64,000 bases of DNA from Chrysomallon squamiferum (GCA_012295275.1 CM022671.1:10035595-10099594); one strand, 5' to 3'; shown: positions 9,888 to 23,886, counted from the first letter of the stretch. The notes: a model not told the origin generated them from the sequence alone. A program made the numbers and translations.

Positions 9888-11220
9888 TTTTGAATAAAAA
9901 CATTAAAAAATGTATCTTTGTTTATTTTTCAAGTAAAGTTCCTGATAGAATGATATTCATTCCACTTACCATTACCTAGGTCGATCTCCTAAGTCTACTG
10001 CTACTACAGCTACCACTGCTCCTAAAATAACAGTTGTAAGTTTTCTCATGTGTAAAGATAAAAATAACATTATCAGTCCGCCGATACCCTACATTACGCG
10101 CATACATACATACATATACAGATACATAAAAATGAGTAATCTGATCAGAATGTAGTACGAACTGAAATAATATAAATAAGTTGAACTAAAAAAATGTTGA
10201 CAAAGGAGATCTTCAAAGGTACCTTAGATCCATAGCTTTCCCTAAATTAAGTCAGTTTATCTGCGAAATGGTATTTTGTTTTCAAATAAATAATTGTTTT
10301 ACTGATAAAACTAGAATCATTTTCTAAGTTAATTCAAAATTTTATATAAGCTATCTAAGGAATAATAATTAGTAGTATTTCAACAAAAGGAAGCTTTATT
10401 TCAGTATGACACAATTCAAACTGGTATGTTGTTGATTTCGTAGCTGAGGAATGAATAAAATATTTATTAAATTATTTTTGTTGGCGAGTTGGTCTTATGT
10501 TTATGACTATAGTATGTACTGCTTTAGAGCCTTTCTGGATGTATGTACGTTTTCCTGTAAATCCATTTGCCTAGCTGATGCGTATTGTTTTATCCAACAT
10601 ACATTTTAGCTGTCAATTTGTAACTTGAAAATAATGAATAATGTTAAAATGTTAGAGCATAATGTGGTGCATTCTTTCGTTTAGCTTTTTAAACATTAAA
10701 AGAAATTCACTTGTAAAAATAAAACAACATAATAATAATAGTAAATAAATAAATAAATAAATAAATAAAAATAATGAAATTATGTTTTTTAACGTCAGAT
10801 ATGAACATACAATAACACAGACCTAATACTTATGATCTCAAATTATAAAACTAGACATAAATAAAAACTCTAGTAAAAAGTAAACATCGTGTAGAATAAC
10901 AGTTTACGGTCTGATTTAACATTATTCATTTGCAGTCAACAAATTACGATTAAGGAATAAAAGAAGAAAAAAAATGTTTCTTTTATCAGTTACGCAGTCG
11001 GAACTGTCTCGTGAGACCAGACAAAAATAAATGCGACGTGGATGGAAGTTAGTGCCCTTGAATATCATGGCTCGTTAGTGACAGTGTGTGAATTTTTCAT
11101 TGGTGTATATTGGAGAGTTTTGTTTATTTGTTTTTGTTAGATTTTTTTAAAAAGCATCTCATGTGATTTAACAGCTTTTCTTAAAAAATTAAATTAAAAA
11201 TAATAAATAATTTCCTGCAG
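8050..11220. other. Intergenic spacer between the repeat-peptide gene and MFSD5
   Basis: No conserved coding exon is visible. Microsatellites include (AAT)n at about 9845-9888 and (AAAT)n at about 10743-10770. A short, more CpG-containing stretch at about 10990-11090 could be the MFSD5 promoter or a 5'UTR exon. The MFSD5 start-codon exon has an acceptor (TTTCCTGCAG, 11211-11220) immediately before it, so an upstream non-coding exon must lie in this spacer. Confidence 0.5.
9976..10049 (-). other. Candidate signal-peptide exon on the minus strand
   Basis: Read on the minus strand from ATG at 10049, this frame encodes 24 residues beginning MRKLTTVILGAVVAVVAV, with a basic start and a hydrophobic core typical of a secretory signal. 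It ends at AG|GTAATG, a possible phase-2 donor; a stronger donor (ATG|GTAAGT) lies just beyond but after an in-frame stop. The next exon was not found with confidence. A minus-strand segment at about 9772-9829 following CCGCTAG keeps an open frame but has a weak pyrimidine tract. This may be the first exon of another small secreted peptide, or chance. Confidence 0.25.
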
Positions 11221-11222
11221 AT

Positions 11223-11443
11223 ATGAATATCTTTTTGGCTGGGTTTTACATTCTGACAGTATTATGTGCTATTCTTTTTGTATATACCAAGACAACTTTG
11301 AAACCTGTAAATGATGTTGCCTTCCTGGGTTTTCAAAGAACCTATCTGTTCGTCTATTTACTAGCTATGGGTGAGTAATAGCAAACACTTTAGACCTAAT
11401 TAAGACTTTTTCAGCATTCAGATTTAGGATTATTACTTGACCA

Positions 11444-11504
<61 letters not shown>

Positions 11505-14500
11505 TGTTTCAAGGTCATGTTGAATTAAGATTTGTATTAATTTAAAACATGAATAAAATAATCTACAGAAACTTATTGATGGTACTGTAAATTTTAAAAC
11601 ATTAATATCAAATGCTGACATAATAATAATTAAATATATATTATAAAAATACTTATCGTAATGATATATTGTTTTCTTTCTTTTCTTTTTAAATTTAATT
11701 TTTTTTTTTACTTTTTCAATAGGTAATCTTTTTGAAATTTGAACTTGACAGCAAAAGTATTTTGAATATTTTGCATTGATTTCTTTGTTTTGCTGCTTCT
11801 GATATAAAGTGATTTTGTCAATCATTCTTAAAAGAGTTTTTTTTTCCTTCTAATCATTTAATGGAAAACAGTGTAAAATTCAAATTGTTTTTATTTAAAT
11901 AAATAAATTGAAAAAAATAACACTGTAACATCATTATTGTGATAACAATTAAAATTGATAGTTAAAATCTGAACAAAAATTAAAGGGGTAAAAAAGAAAG
12001 TAGAAATAGGTATTCTCCAATGGAAGCATTTCAATTTAAAATGAGAATCAAAAACAATTTTTACATACCAAATGAAATCCCATAAACATTTCAAGCTATA
12101 TTATCAGTGAGAGAATAAAATTAGTTGATTTGAAAATGAACAATGAGCATAAACATTGTTATAATATAATTTCCTTTTACAAACAAACTAATGTTCTATT
12201 GTTAATATTTAAAAAGTAATAACAATAATAATTTAAATTTTAGGAGGGGACTGGCTTCAAGGACCTCATGTGTATGCTTTGTATGAAAGCTATCACATGA
12301 CAACACATCAGATTGAGATCCTGTTTGTGGCTGGATTTGGTTCCAGTATGATTGTTGGCACAGTGGTTGGTTCATTTGCTGACAGATAGTAAGTAATACA
12401 TTTATATATCATAAAATTATACAAGTGTCCATTTATTCATGGTATGAACTGACAGAAACAAATAGGTAAAAGAAATGATGTGTTTGTGATCATTTAATAT
12501 CAGAACCTGTGCTGATTTGTATTTGTTATAATGGAGAGAAAACTAATTTTACAGGAAGATACTGAATAAAAATAAATAGTATGTTCTACAACATTGTGCT
12601 AAAATTTTAATTAGGTATTTGTGAATTGTTTGCTGATAAGGAATATGGATTAGTTGCTTTGAAACTTAGTATTTTTCTAAGGGCTTGTGCAGTTATGAAT
12701 GTTCAGAACTTTATCGTGTTTGAATGATATCACAAATAAATAAATATATTATTCTTTATGTCAGATACCTTCATAACAGATCTTAAATCACTGTATTATA
12801 TAATATATGTTCCAACAGAACATTGGACATTTGTTATTTTTAAAACTAATTGTCATATACTAAAAATGAATGTAAGGTACTGGGTTGGAACAAAGATTTA
12901 TAATATTTTCTAAGTGAAGTTCAAAAACACAATTTAGATATTTGTGCATAGATTTATTTACTCACATATGTAGCATTTTGTTTTGGCATTCAGAATATAT
13001 ATATATACATGTCATAAATTTCAATCACATGTCAAATGAAAAGCGCATGCTCAAATGCCAACTGCTGAAAAAATGAGACAAACTTTGTTCTAGTCCAGCT
13101 TTTTATCATACATAAATGATTGTTGCTTCCCTGTAATGCAGTTACTTTTTAAATCAAGATAATAACCTAATAATTTAAAACTGGTTAAACTGTAATTGCA
13201 CATACACTGCTGATATTAATATTAACACACACACACACACACACACACATTATTGTGTTATATCATTTGTATGCATGTGTACCAGAAAGATTATTTTTAA
13301 TTTTGTTTAAGTATTTAAAAGAAAAACTAAAAAAACATGTTATGGAAGAAATGTTAAACTCTTCAGTGCAATATAAATATAATATTAATTTTACTACTTA
13401 ACAGTGTTATTTTTGTTGTGTTCAATTTGTTTTCATTTAATCACATGTTTTCATGTAAAATAATTATTATGGGTCATTCCGTGTCAAATCACCCCAAAAA
13501 AAAAGAAATTTAAACCCAACCGTCTCAGATTTTTATAAAACTTGGTATACTTGTTGACTGGGATCCCACAGCACCAAATCTGAAATTTTAGCTCAATCAG
13601 ACCAGTGGTGTGGGAGATACGGCCCACTGAATTTTGAGATTTTTGCCAAAAATGGGTGTGACCACCAACCTTAGAACCCTCATATCTCAGGAACTACTGG
13701 GCCAATCTTCATAAAATTGGTATTGTTAGAAAGGCAAAATGACAAGGATACCAAATCTGCCATTTTTGTTTAGTTTGGAAAATATTGGAGTACCTTGACC
13801 TTTTGACCTTTGCTATGACCTTGAAACTGACCGTGTGGATCACGTGATCTTGAGATGACCTTTATTGAAATTTAATCTCCCACATGTTAACTAAAACATT
13901 TAAAAGTTTCCTGGGTGTAATATTTTTTGTTTAGCCACAATATAGATTTAAAAAATGCACATACATAAAAATAACACCTTTTCAGCTATTAACATCTGAT
14001 TAACTAAAACCTGAATGATCAATTCTGGATGCTAGGAATCACCATCTCTTTTGATCATCAAGTAAGACATTGTAGGCCTACATGTATGCATAAAGTTCAC
14101 ATATAAAAGTTTCCTGGGTATAATATTTTTTGTTTAGCCATAATAGAGATTTAAAAAAATGCATACCTGCATGGATGATTGATACAATGCATTACAATGT
14201 ACATTTTTTCTGAGACTAAAAACTCATCTTTGGAGTTAAAACCCACCTGACATGTCTGAAGGAATGCCTGAAGGAAAGATGCCAAATGGCATGACATGTT
14301 CTACACAATCAGGCTCAAAGGGTTAACAGGAAGTGATGCTTCAGGCAGGTCAGGAACTCCTTTAGATTCCCTGGTGCAATCCCCATTGAACACATGGCAA
14401 TTAGAAGTTTAAGACAAAGAAGTTTAAGACAAAGAAGTTTCTTCATCTGCATTTCTTTGACAATCTGAAGCTTTTTAAGTTCGACACAATGTCAGATGTT

Positions 14501-17500
14501 GATATATAAACAATATTTTTATTTCATAAAACCTATTAAGTAATTTTTATTTCATAAAACCTATTAAGTAATTTTATCATGTCATGTGGGCCTTGCCATT
14601 GGTTTTGAACAAGGTTTCAGTCAACAACAGTACAACCCAGTCTGAAATCAGACGTCTTCAAGTGATGTACTGCATAATGTATTTGTACACCCAGTATATC
14701 TTCGGCACAGAGTATGAACAAGGTCTACTTCACCTTAATAAACTGTGATTTATACTTGAGAAGATTGACATAAATGCCCAAGACTTGTGGGCCTTTGGCA
14801 ATAACACATGTACTCTGCTGCCATTTTATGACCTGCTTAACTTTACTGAAAGGGTTTCAGGATTTGATTTAATATTTAGGTGCTGTGGGATCCCAGTCAA
14901 CAATATTCCAAGTTTCATAAAAATCTGAGACGGTTGGGTTTAAACCATTGGGTGATTTGACACGGAATGACCCATATATATATCATTTAAAAATAATATA
15001 TGTATGAATTTAAATTAAATAATTATTATAAATATTATTTTGAGATAATTATTAACTGATTATACAGTAAGTGGTATTTGTATTATTTTAATAATATATG
15101 ATTTTATTCATAGTTGATCAATAATTTTAAAATAACAAATTGTTCTTTTTACAGTGGGCGTAAATTAAATTGTATCATTTATGGTGTTTTATATGGATTG
15201 GCATGTGTTACAAAGGTATGTGATTATATTAACATTTGATTCCAGCAGGGTTTTTTTTTTTTTTTTTTAAATTTATTATTATTAGTTTTTTTGTTTGTTT
15301 TTAGTTTTCTTTAGTGTTTCTTTTAATATCCATTTATTATAGTCACTGGAATATAATAAAAAAAGTTCCAATCTGAACTCTTTTCATTTATTATTCATCA
15401 TATCAAATACTAATCCTATTTATTTAACAGAAAATGTATATTGCAGAATTAAAGTTTTCATATGTCTTCTAGTTAAAGCTTCTTTTTTATTTATTTATTT
15501 ATTTATTATTACAGTAGTGTATTCTTGTCCCCCATTTTACGTGATAGTCTTGCTTATTTAATTTTTAGTTCTTCTCAATTCAGTACTTTCTTGTTTGACT
15601 GTTGGTCTGATTTAATGATTTTATATATATAAAATGTTTCTTCTGATTTCAGCATTTTGACAACTTCTGGGTACTGATGCTGGGGAGACTGTTAGGTGGA
15701 ACAGCTACATCTATCCTGTACAGTGCCTTTGAGTCCTGGCTGGTGTATGAACATCATCATGTAATCTTTTATAATATCAGTATCTATTTCTTTTTACCCT
15801 GCATTTGAAACCGTCATAATACCCCTTTAAATAATGTTATGTGCAAATGATGAAAAAATGCAAACTATATTAAATTTTACACAACATAAAATTATTTCAT
15901 ATATTACAAGGAAATTAATCATCCATTTCTAAATTAGATTATCTCTTTTTGCTAGGTAATAGGGAGTTTGTTCAGAATTGAGCTTTGTTATTTAATATAT
16001 TTTATATCTAAAAAAAAAAAAGGAAATGTATTTCTTTCTTCTATAGCACATCATTATACTTAATATTTCATGTTTTTGTCTAATATGTAAAATGTATTTT
16101 ATCTTTACTCTGTGTATGTTACTTTCAGTGTTTATTAGGGGACAAAACAACATTTTTGTATACTTGTATTTATATTATTTAAAATTGCAATACATTTTTT
16201 TTAAAAAGGTATAAAATTGAAATGATATCGATTGCAAATTTTATAGTCATTAGAATTTTTTATCTTCCATTTTACATATCTTATTGTCTTGTAAACAAAA
16301 GGCCTTTAAAATCTTGTAAAAGGTGAATGAGGAGAACATTTGTACAATAAATAAATAAATATTTTGATTAGTTTGTTAGTGAAATAATATTTTGATTTAG
16401 AATATGAAAAGCAGTTACTTGAGCATTGTCACATGTTTGGATGCTGTAGAATTTTTTATTGTTGATTTTTTTGCTTACTTTTAATAGAGAAACTTTGACT
16501 CTGAACTCTTGGGCAATGTGTTCAGTCATGCTATCTTGGGAAATTCACTTGTTGCCATCATTGCTGGTCTTGTTGCACAGTTCTTTGCTGACCAATTCGG
16601 TTTTGTGTAAGTTTACAGTCATTTATTATTCATATATGGCATGCTCAGTAGAGATCAAATGATTTTAAATTTCTAATGTCTACAAAAATAAGAACAATTT
16701 AGAGAATTTATTTTCTTGTAGCATACAGTTTTAGATCACAGTAAGTGACTGATAAAAGAAAGTTTAACCAAGAACACAGAAAACATTGTAGCCTGATGTA
16801 TTTTAGCCTGTACGTTTTTAGATCTTTTTTGAGAAGTAGCATGTGTTTCTTTTTGTAGTGCTCCATTTGATGTGTCACTGACAGTACTCATAACAATGAT
16901 CATCTTCATCTACCTGACTTGGACTGAGAACTATGGTGACAAAACAAGCAACATGAGTCAGTCATACAAAAATGCATTTTCCTCTATAAAGACTGGTACT
17001 TTTTAAATATTTTTATTATTCAAATTTGAGTTCTCACCGTGATTACTTTTGATTATAGTTTATTTGTTGTATTTTCTATTTGTAATATTTTTTATGTAAT
17101 ATTTTTTACAGGATCATGAGTGTTTCAGTGGCCTTTTCTGAATATATTAGGAGATAAGAGAAAAGTTTAATTGAATTTGTAGATTATTTGACTGAAATAT
17201 GATTGATTCTTCTTGTTTTTGCCAGCATCAGCAATTTGTGAATCAGTAGGAATGATAAGTTCTTTTCTGTCTGTAACTCAGTAAGAAAATGTGTTGTAAA
17301 AGATGTATTAGGTATCATTAAACCACAAAAGTAAAACAACAAGAACAACACATTTCTGGCATCTTGTAAATATTAATAACAACACACGTGGACATGCCAC
17401 TAAATAAATATCTAGTACTTCCAAATACAATGATTATCCAGATAAATTCATAGTAACAAAAGATATATATATAATGTGATGTAATATAAGTTATGTGATA

Positions 17501-20500
17501 AATTAATTGAAATAAGAAATTAAAATAATGTAGCATGAGATGTGTGTTAAATTAGTTAAGGTAAGAAATGGTGAAAAATTGTGAATGATTTGCTACTTCA
17601 GATGTGCTGATTTCTAAATGTTGGATGATATTTATTTATTTTTTCTATGAGTGTTTCTTTACAAAAGATTGTTTCAGATGTGCTGATTTCTAAATGTTGG
17701 ATGATATTTATTTATTTTTTCTATGAGTGTTTCTTTACAAAAGATTGTTTCAGCTGATATATGAGGTTTTTTTTGTTTTGTTTTTTAATTTAGGGAGAAA
17801 AAAAAGTATATATATGTATATATATTCATATTCTTTTTTCTCCCTAAATATACAGTTATTCATGTAAGTAAAATGTGTATTAGTCAATATTCTTTGTTAT
17901 TCTTTTTGTGTAAAACATATACTTTCTGGGGTTTTCTGAGTGTTATTTTATCATCTCAGATCACAAAGTGTTTTGTTTGGGAGCCATCCAGTCTTTGTTT
18001 GAAGGGTCGATGTATGTATTTGTTCTGGAATGGACCCCAGCACTGACTCCTGCTGATGCACACAGCAGTGGTCAGCGTAATCTGTTGGAAGAAAAGCAGA
18101 CAAAAGATGGACATCGAGGTAGTATACCTCATGGACATATTTTTGCAGCTTTCATGGTAAGTGATTAAAAACTGTCAGACCAGATAAAAGGAAATACAAA
18201 GGCCTAAATTCTTCCTAGTTTTATAAAAGCTGTAATAATATCAAGAATTCTTCATATGGAAAATATATAAAGTAAGTGGTAAAAAACATTGTTGCATTAA
18301 TTTTTCTCTTTCACTGTCAAATGGTTTCCAATATATATTAGCTGGTAAGAACATTTATTTGATCACAAACTAATCAGATATCAAAGAAAGATACATTTAT
18401 TTATGTCATTTAGACAGCTAAAGGTATCTTTCATCCATTCATTACTGTTGCTGTTAGTGATTAATCTAGTTTAGTTGTGAATACATCTGAGTACAGTCCC
18501 ATCTTTTGTTTTCCTTCATAGGTTGCTGTGATGTTTGGCTCATGTCTGTTTAAAATCTTATCAAAATATACATCAATAGAGTCTTTCATGAGGTAAGTGC
18601 CAACAGCTTTGTGATTAAGTGTTAGGAACTCTATTGCAAGTTGCTAGTTGAAATTTCTCTATTAAGTAGACACTCACTCTGAGCATCCTGGTTCAAATAT
18701 TTATCAAAGAATTTGAGTAAACCTAAGTAAATTCTGCTTTTAATTGTTTATCATGTTTTCAGAATGTAAATAATCTCTTAAGGCAGGGACATCATAAATG
18801 TCAGGAAACATCACTTGTCACTGTGTCTGTTAGGTTATTTCCTTTGGAAGAATACATAAAAAAGATTCCTTCCTACTAATCTAAACAGAATAATACATTA
18901 TTTAGCTGCATCAGGTTTCCTTGCTAATTATCAGTCTGGGCTTAGCCACATGTGTGACACCATGCAACAGGAGATTAGTGTTGTTTTTAAATAAAATGTA
19001 TTCTTTTTCTGTCATGCTGACAGTTTTATTATCAGCCTAGTGATATTTATTTAAACCTGCTCTGTATGAATACAGCATTAAAGTTCTAAAATTATTGATA
19101 ATCAGTGATTATTAATATAGCTTAAGAAATTGTAGAATGTATTCCCTACAGGTGCAGCCAGACTTGCCTAATGTAATGAGCATATACAATAAATTCAGAT
19201 GCTGTTAATTAATCTGTTATATTAATTGTGATGTAAAAAAAGATCTTATCACATTTAATATAGAATGTAACATCTGTAGGCAAAGTTTCAGTATTGATCT
19301 TTAACTGAATTACACCTTGTTTTGAAGTTGGACATTTAATCAATGTCAGTATTTATACAACAATTGACAGAAGTTTACATTACACAGGAATTGACTGATT
19401 TTACATTAATAGCTGGTTTCAAAGAGCTAAGAAAATAAGAAGGTTCAATTAAATTTTTGACTCAATAACCATAGTGTTTCTGATAATTATATTTTAATTT
19501 TAAATAACATAAAAGTTGTCACAAAATTTAATGAATTATTTTTATTAACTGCTAGTTTGAAAGATTTTTTCTAAAGTTCAATGATTATTTTGACTTAACA
19601 ACCATGTAATGTTTTACTTAATTAAAATTTAATTTAATTTCTCCCTATACTGAATAATTTATTTTTTCTTTATTAATTACTAGTTAAAAAACAGCTGTAA
19701 AAAGTGTTTTTAATTTTTCCAACCAATAAAATATTTCAGCTTAATAGAGTTTTAGTGTGAGATAATCAATAATTTGTTACAGTGTTGTCTTCACTGATTT
19801 TATAAATTTGTTTACCTTGTAATATGAAATATTAAAAATTCCTGATATGAAATGAATACATTATTTTTCTATATTATGTTTGATATTTTCAGGCCAGTTT
19901 TGTTAATATCTGCTGTGTCTTTATTGATGCCAATTCTTTTTCCTGAGGTAATTATTATTGTTGTTGTTAATTATTTTTCTTACATTCATTTTAAATTTAA
20001 AAAAAAAAACAATTTATTATTATTTTTTTAATCACTATCAAAAACTAACTTATCTGTAATAATTTGTACAATTTTTTATTCTCTAGTCACTTGAGATGAC
20101 AATTCTTTTCTTTTTCATAATTTTATTTTTATTATTTAAACAAAAATATATGTATTTGTTTTAGTAATTAATGTATTAATGACATAATAATTTTCTTAGA
20201 ATTGCCTTTAATTTTTTTTTTTTTTTTTTTTTATATTTCATCATCTGCTTAATATATGACAGCTTTTTTAAAAAGTGTTTACTGTTATCATTAATGTTAG
20301 TTTTAAATAAGTAATAATAACTGAATGCTGTTCTTTTCATTTCTTGACATACATAAAGATTTAGAGATGTTTTTTTGTTGTTGTTTTTTTCTAGAATCAG
20401 GCCATAATATTTGTTGGTTTCCTTGTTTTTGAAACATGTGTTGGAATATTCTGGCCCTCTCTGGGAACAATGAGAGGAAAATATGTTCCAGAAGAAAGTA

Positions 20501-21218
20501 AGTAGTCTTGAAAAGAAAAATTTACAATCTCTTTGCTTCTTTTGGTTTCTACCCAAATTATTCTACTACTACTACTATTGTTACTATTATTATTTGTTTT
20601 TATATATTTTTTTTATTGTTGTTATTTATTTATGTAATATTATTACTATTATTTTTTTTATATCTGCCTCTATAGGTTTATTATTGTTATTATTATTTTT
20701 ATTTTTGTTTTTGTTTATTTATATATTTATTTGTTAATTCATATTATCGTGTTATCAGTTGTGCATCCTTTTTCTGATAAATACAATTGTCACTCATTTG
20801 TCACAAAAGAAGAAGAAAGAAAAACTTAAATTTTGAAAGCTTTTTATGTTTGCAATTTTTTTCTACTGATGTTCACACTACATATGTTGTAGAAAAATTG
20901 TTTGAAATTGTTATTTATAATTTAAACACGTGATATATGAAATCTTTTTCATTTAGCTCGTGCAACCGTTATGAATTTTTTCCGCATTCCACTCAACATG
21001 ATTGTGATCATTATCTTATTACAGGTATCTTTAACTTTATTTTTTTTTTTTTTATATTCACCTACATCTGCATTTCTTTAGAAATTTTTAAACAGCAGAT
21101 TATTTATATATTTGTATGAAGCAGATAATTTACAAAAGAAAATATAAGTTGAGATTTTGTTTGTTTTTGTTTCTTTTTTTATTACACTTTTTTAATTTCT
21201 TATTAAATTGTTTTATTA

Positions 21219-21253
<35 letters not shown>

Positions 21254-23886
21254 AACATTATTATTATTATTATTATTAATAACATTATTATAATTATTAC
21301 ATTAATTTGTCATTTCAGAATCTCCAAATCAAAGTTATATTTCAGTGTTGTGTCTTTTTCCTTGTAATGGCAGCAGTTTTTCAACAATGGTTGTACAAGT
21401 AAGTGAAAACCATTTAGTTGTATTTATGTAACATATACTAAAATAAAACCAGCTGTAAAATATTTTAAGAAACAGCTATCCAAGTAAGTGACATAACCAC
21501 TTGCTATTCAAGTTATAAAAATATTTAGCATCAATCCATGAGTTTAGTGAAATATTTGACAGCTATTCAGATAATGAAATATTCAATACTTGTTCATGTA
21601 AGTGTATTATCCAATAGCTATTCAAGTACATGAAACAGTAGCTATTCATGTGAGTGAAATATTTAATAGATATTTAATTAAATGAAACATTCAGTTGCTA
21701 TACTGTGAGTGAAATATTTAATAGCTATACCAGTAAGTAAAGGTAGGTAAAATCCTGTTTTTGGCATGCTGCATATATATAATATGAAATCAGTTCAGAT
21801 AATGAGTGAAATTTTCAAATAAATGAAACGAGCAGTAAAACTACAGAATTGTTATTACTGCTTTTCGTTCTGCAACAAGACATTCCCAGGAGATAAAAAC
21901 TGATTTATATCTATTGATTTGTCATGACTAAGTTTATTTTTTACTGTAAAAGACACACATTCCAAATTTTCCAAATGTCATCAGAATTCATCCAGCTGTT
22001 GTAAATAATAAACATTGTTTCTAGGGCAGCAGGTTCTTATTTAAATAATATAAATATATACCTGTTTATTAATAATGCTGCTATATGGGTTTTTTAAAAT
22101 TATTTTGGCAACATTTTTTTATATAGGCACTTGTGCAAGAGTATATTTTTGTGAATGTTGTATGTTCATATAGACAGTGTCTTTGTGCATGTGCATACGT
22201 TTTCTCTGTAGGTGTGAGATGAATTTTAGTCAGTAATGTAAGGAATTGTGTGAATTTAAAATATATTTACTTACAACCTCTTTTCCTTGGCTTAGCTGTG
22301 GTTCAGGGAGTGTCAGTGGCATTATCATTTTCTTTAAGCATTATGTATGTATGTGTGATTTATACTCGTATTTCTTTTTCTTCTTTATAATTTCTGCTTT
22401 CTGTTTTACAGTAAACATTTACTTTGTTTTATTTTGTAAACTAAATTGGCAGGTTTCTTTACATAATTGTAATGGAGTTTGAGACTATTGTTGGATTTGT
22501 TTCTTTTCTTTGATATTGGGAAATGTAAAACCCTCACTGTACTTCAGTTAAATACTCATGCTTTATCTTTTATTATTAGTGCTTTTTTCTTTGTGGATAT
22601 TGTTTTGTTTTGGATTTTTTAAAAAGAAAACCTTTATTAGTACTTACAGATGAATATATAATCTTAGTATATCTTAGCAGAACTTCTTACTTTTTTGGGG
22701 TGATTTTGCTATAATTAGTTCATTGTTCATGATGGAGTTCTCACACTGGTTGTTGGGTAACCTTTTTTGTTTTGTTGATTTTTCCTTTCCAGCCATGTGT
22801 CAGGCTGGAAGACTGCTGGAAGAGTCCTGGTAATCGATGCTTTCTAACCTCTTTTTTCCTTCCTCACTTTTATTTAACAAAAAGGAAAAATTAATAATTA
22901 AATATTGGGATCATACTTAAGTACTGACAGTTTTGACTGATGTAAATGAAAATAGAAAATGGTAATTATATGTGGGAATTTTTTGATTTTTGATCCTACA
23001 TATTTAATACATTTTTAGAGACTATTCATTTTTATTTCTTTTCTTTCTTTTCTCAAGTTAAATTCAAAGTTGAAAGTAAAACATGGTAATCATCTTTCTT
23101 CAGTAAATCCTTAATGTATCTTGCAAAACAGGTAAAAGAGTTAATACATTTTATTTTCTATTTAAATTCAGTAATAATAAAGGGAGATAAGAAATATAGT
23201 TTCCTCTTTTAGAATATTTGTTGAATTCTAAAATATACTGCTCCTCCATTTTTACTGTTGTTGATATTAGGTGATAGTGGAGAAATTTGTTTTTAAGGGT
23301 ACATTTCAGGTTATTAGTTCTATCAGTTTGATGTTTGTTTTGATCTGTAGACTGTAAAAAATGCAGCAGATGCTATAGCATTAAATATATTTATTATTAT
23401 TATTAAGGAGATTTGACTTTAGAAAGTTTGGGTTTTTGTAGAATGGCAAAACCTTCCTGCTTCTATTTCTGTAGCTTGCAGTTAGAAAGACTACTACATA
23501 GAAAAACACAAAGATTCAAAGTTTTTGGTTAAAAAGATTTCATTGTGAAAGGGTAATTTAAAAAAAAATAAAAAAATACAACAGTCATTCCCTCACTATA
23601 CAAACAAAGTGGAATCTGCCATTTGATACTGAAGTATTTGAAAGTGAACAATTTTATTCAGAAAACTTTGATGTTTGTGTAAATCAATTAGTATACTCTT
23701 TTTTTTTTAAATTTATTTATTTATTTATTTATTTATTATTATTATTATTATTATTCATGCAGGGAGTATAGCAGTTTGTCACGAGTCACAGACTCCAAAA
23801 ATGACAGCAGTCCAATTGGACAACTGAAGGCAGCCATGGAAAAAGAACTTCTCATCTCTGAAAGAAGTGAAGAGGAACAGTTATAG
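11223..23886 (+). CDS. MFSD5: Major facilitator superfamily domain-containing protein 5 (molybdate-anion transporter)
   Basis: Thirteen coding exons: 11223-11370, 12244-12388, 15155-15215, 15653-15760, 16488-16606, 16859-16995, 17960-18156, 18522-18592, 19893-19947, 20395-20497, 20957-21024, 21319-21398, 23763-23886. All phases join and give 471 residues; the vertebrate protein is about 450. The N-terminal membrane helix begins MNIFLAGFYILTVLCAILFV. The GGDWLQGPHVYALYESY segment after TM2 and the MFS loop motif D-R-Y-G-R-K (residues 96-101) split by an intron are characteristic. Later landmarks are SILYSAFESWLVYEHH, SLFEGSMYVFVLEWTP and GIFWPSLGTMRGKYVPEETRATVMN across successive exons. The family imports molybdate for molybdenum cofactor synthesis, by homology to plant and algal MOT2. 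The protein ends in an acidic, serine-rich cytoplasmic tail. AATAAA lies at 24844-24849, implying a 3'UTR of about 1 kb. Introns 2 (about 2.8 kb, with a transposon) and 12 (about 2.4 kb) are the longest. Confidence 0.95.
11445..11503. repeat. (GT)n microsatellite
   Basis: About 29 units in MFSD5 intron 1. Confidence 0.95.
13226..13250. repeat. (CA)n microsatellite
   Basis: Short CA tract in MFSD5 intron 2, just upstream of the transposon. Confidence 0.85.
13470..14974. mobile_element. Non-autonomous DNA transposon with about 100-bp terminal inverted repeats
   Basis: The left end begins TGGGTCATTCCGTGTCAAAT and the right end is the complement, finishing TTTGACACGGAATGACCCA. Similarity between the two ends continues inward for about 100 bp, through a segment containing AACCCAACCGTCTCAGATTT and GGGATCCCACAGCACC. 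The flanks are TA on both sides (13468-13469, 14975-14976), compatible with a TA target duplication, though the AT-rich flanks make this uncertain. Inside are a direct repeat (about 13908-13945 and 14104-14142) and short tandem repeats at 14400-14440 and 14515-14575. There is no transposase frame. It sits in MFSD5 intron 2. Confidence 0.85.
17597..17748. repeat. 76-bp tandem duplication
   Basis: Two adjacent, essentially identical copies of a 76-bp unit starting TTCAGATGTGCTGATTTCTA, in MFSD5 intron 6. The near identity indicates a recent event. Confidence 0.92.
17788..17850. repeat. Long AT-rich palindrome
   Basis: The arms ATTTAGGGAGAAAAAA and TTTTTTCTCCCTAAAT flank a (TA)-rich centre. The whole could fold into a hairpin of about 60 nt in MFSD5 intron 6. 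It may be a tiny MITE relic or a palindromic expansion. Confidence 0.8.

Noticed and set aside
11433-11825. 130-residue minus-strand frame in MFSD5 intron 1
   Set aside because: Low-complexity translation of a GT tract and AT-rich intron; no splice signals or conserved segment.
20176-20556. 126-residue minus-strand frame overlapping an MFSD5 exon
   Set aside because: Lysine/phenylalanine-rich antisense of intron and exon; the opposite strand carries a verified MFSD5 exon.
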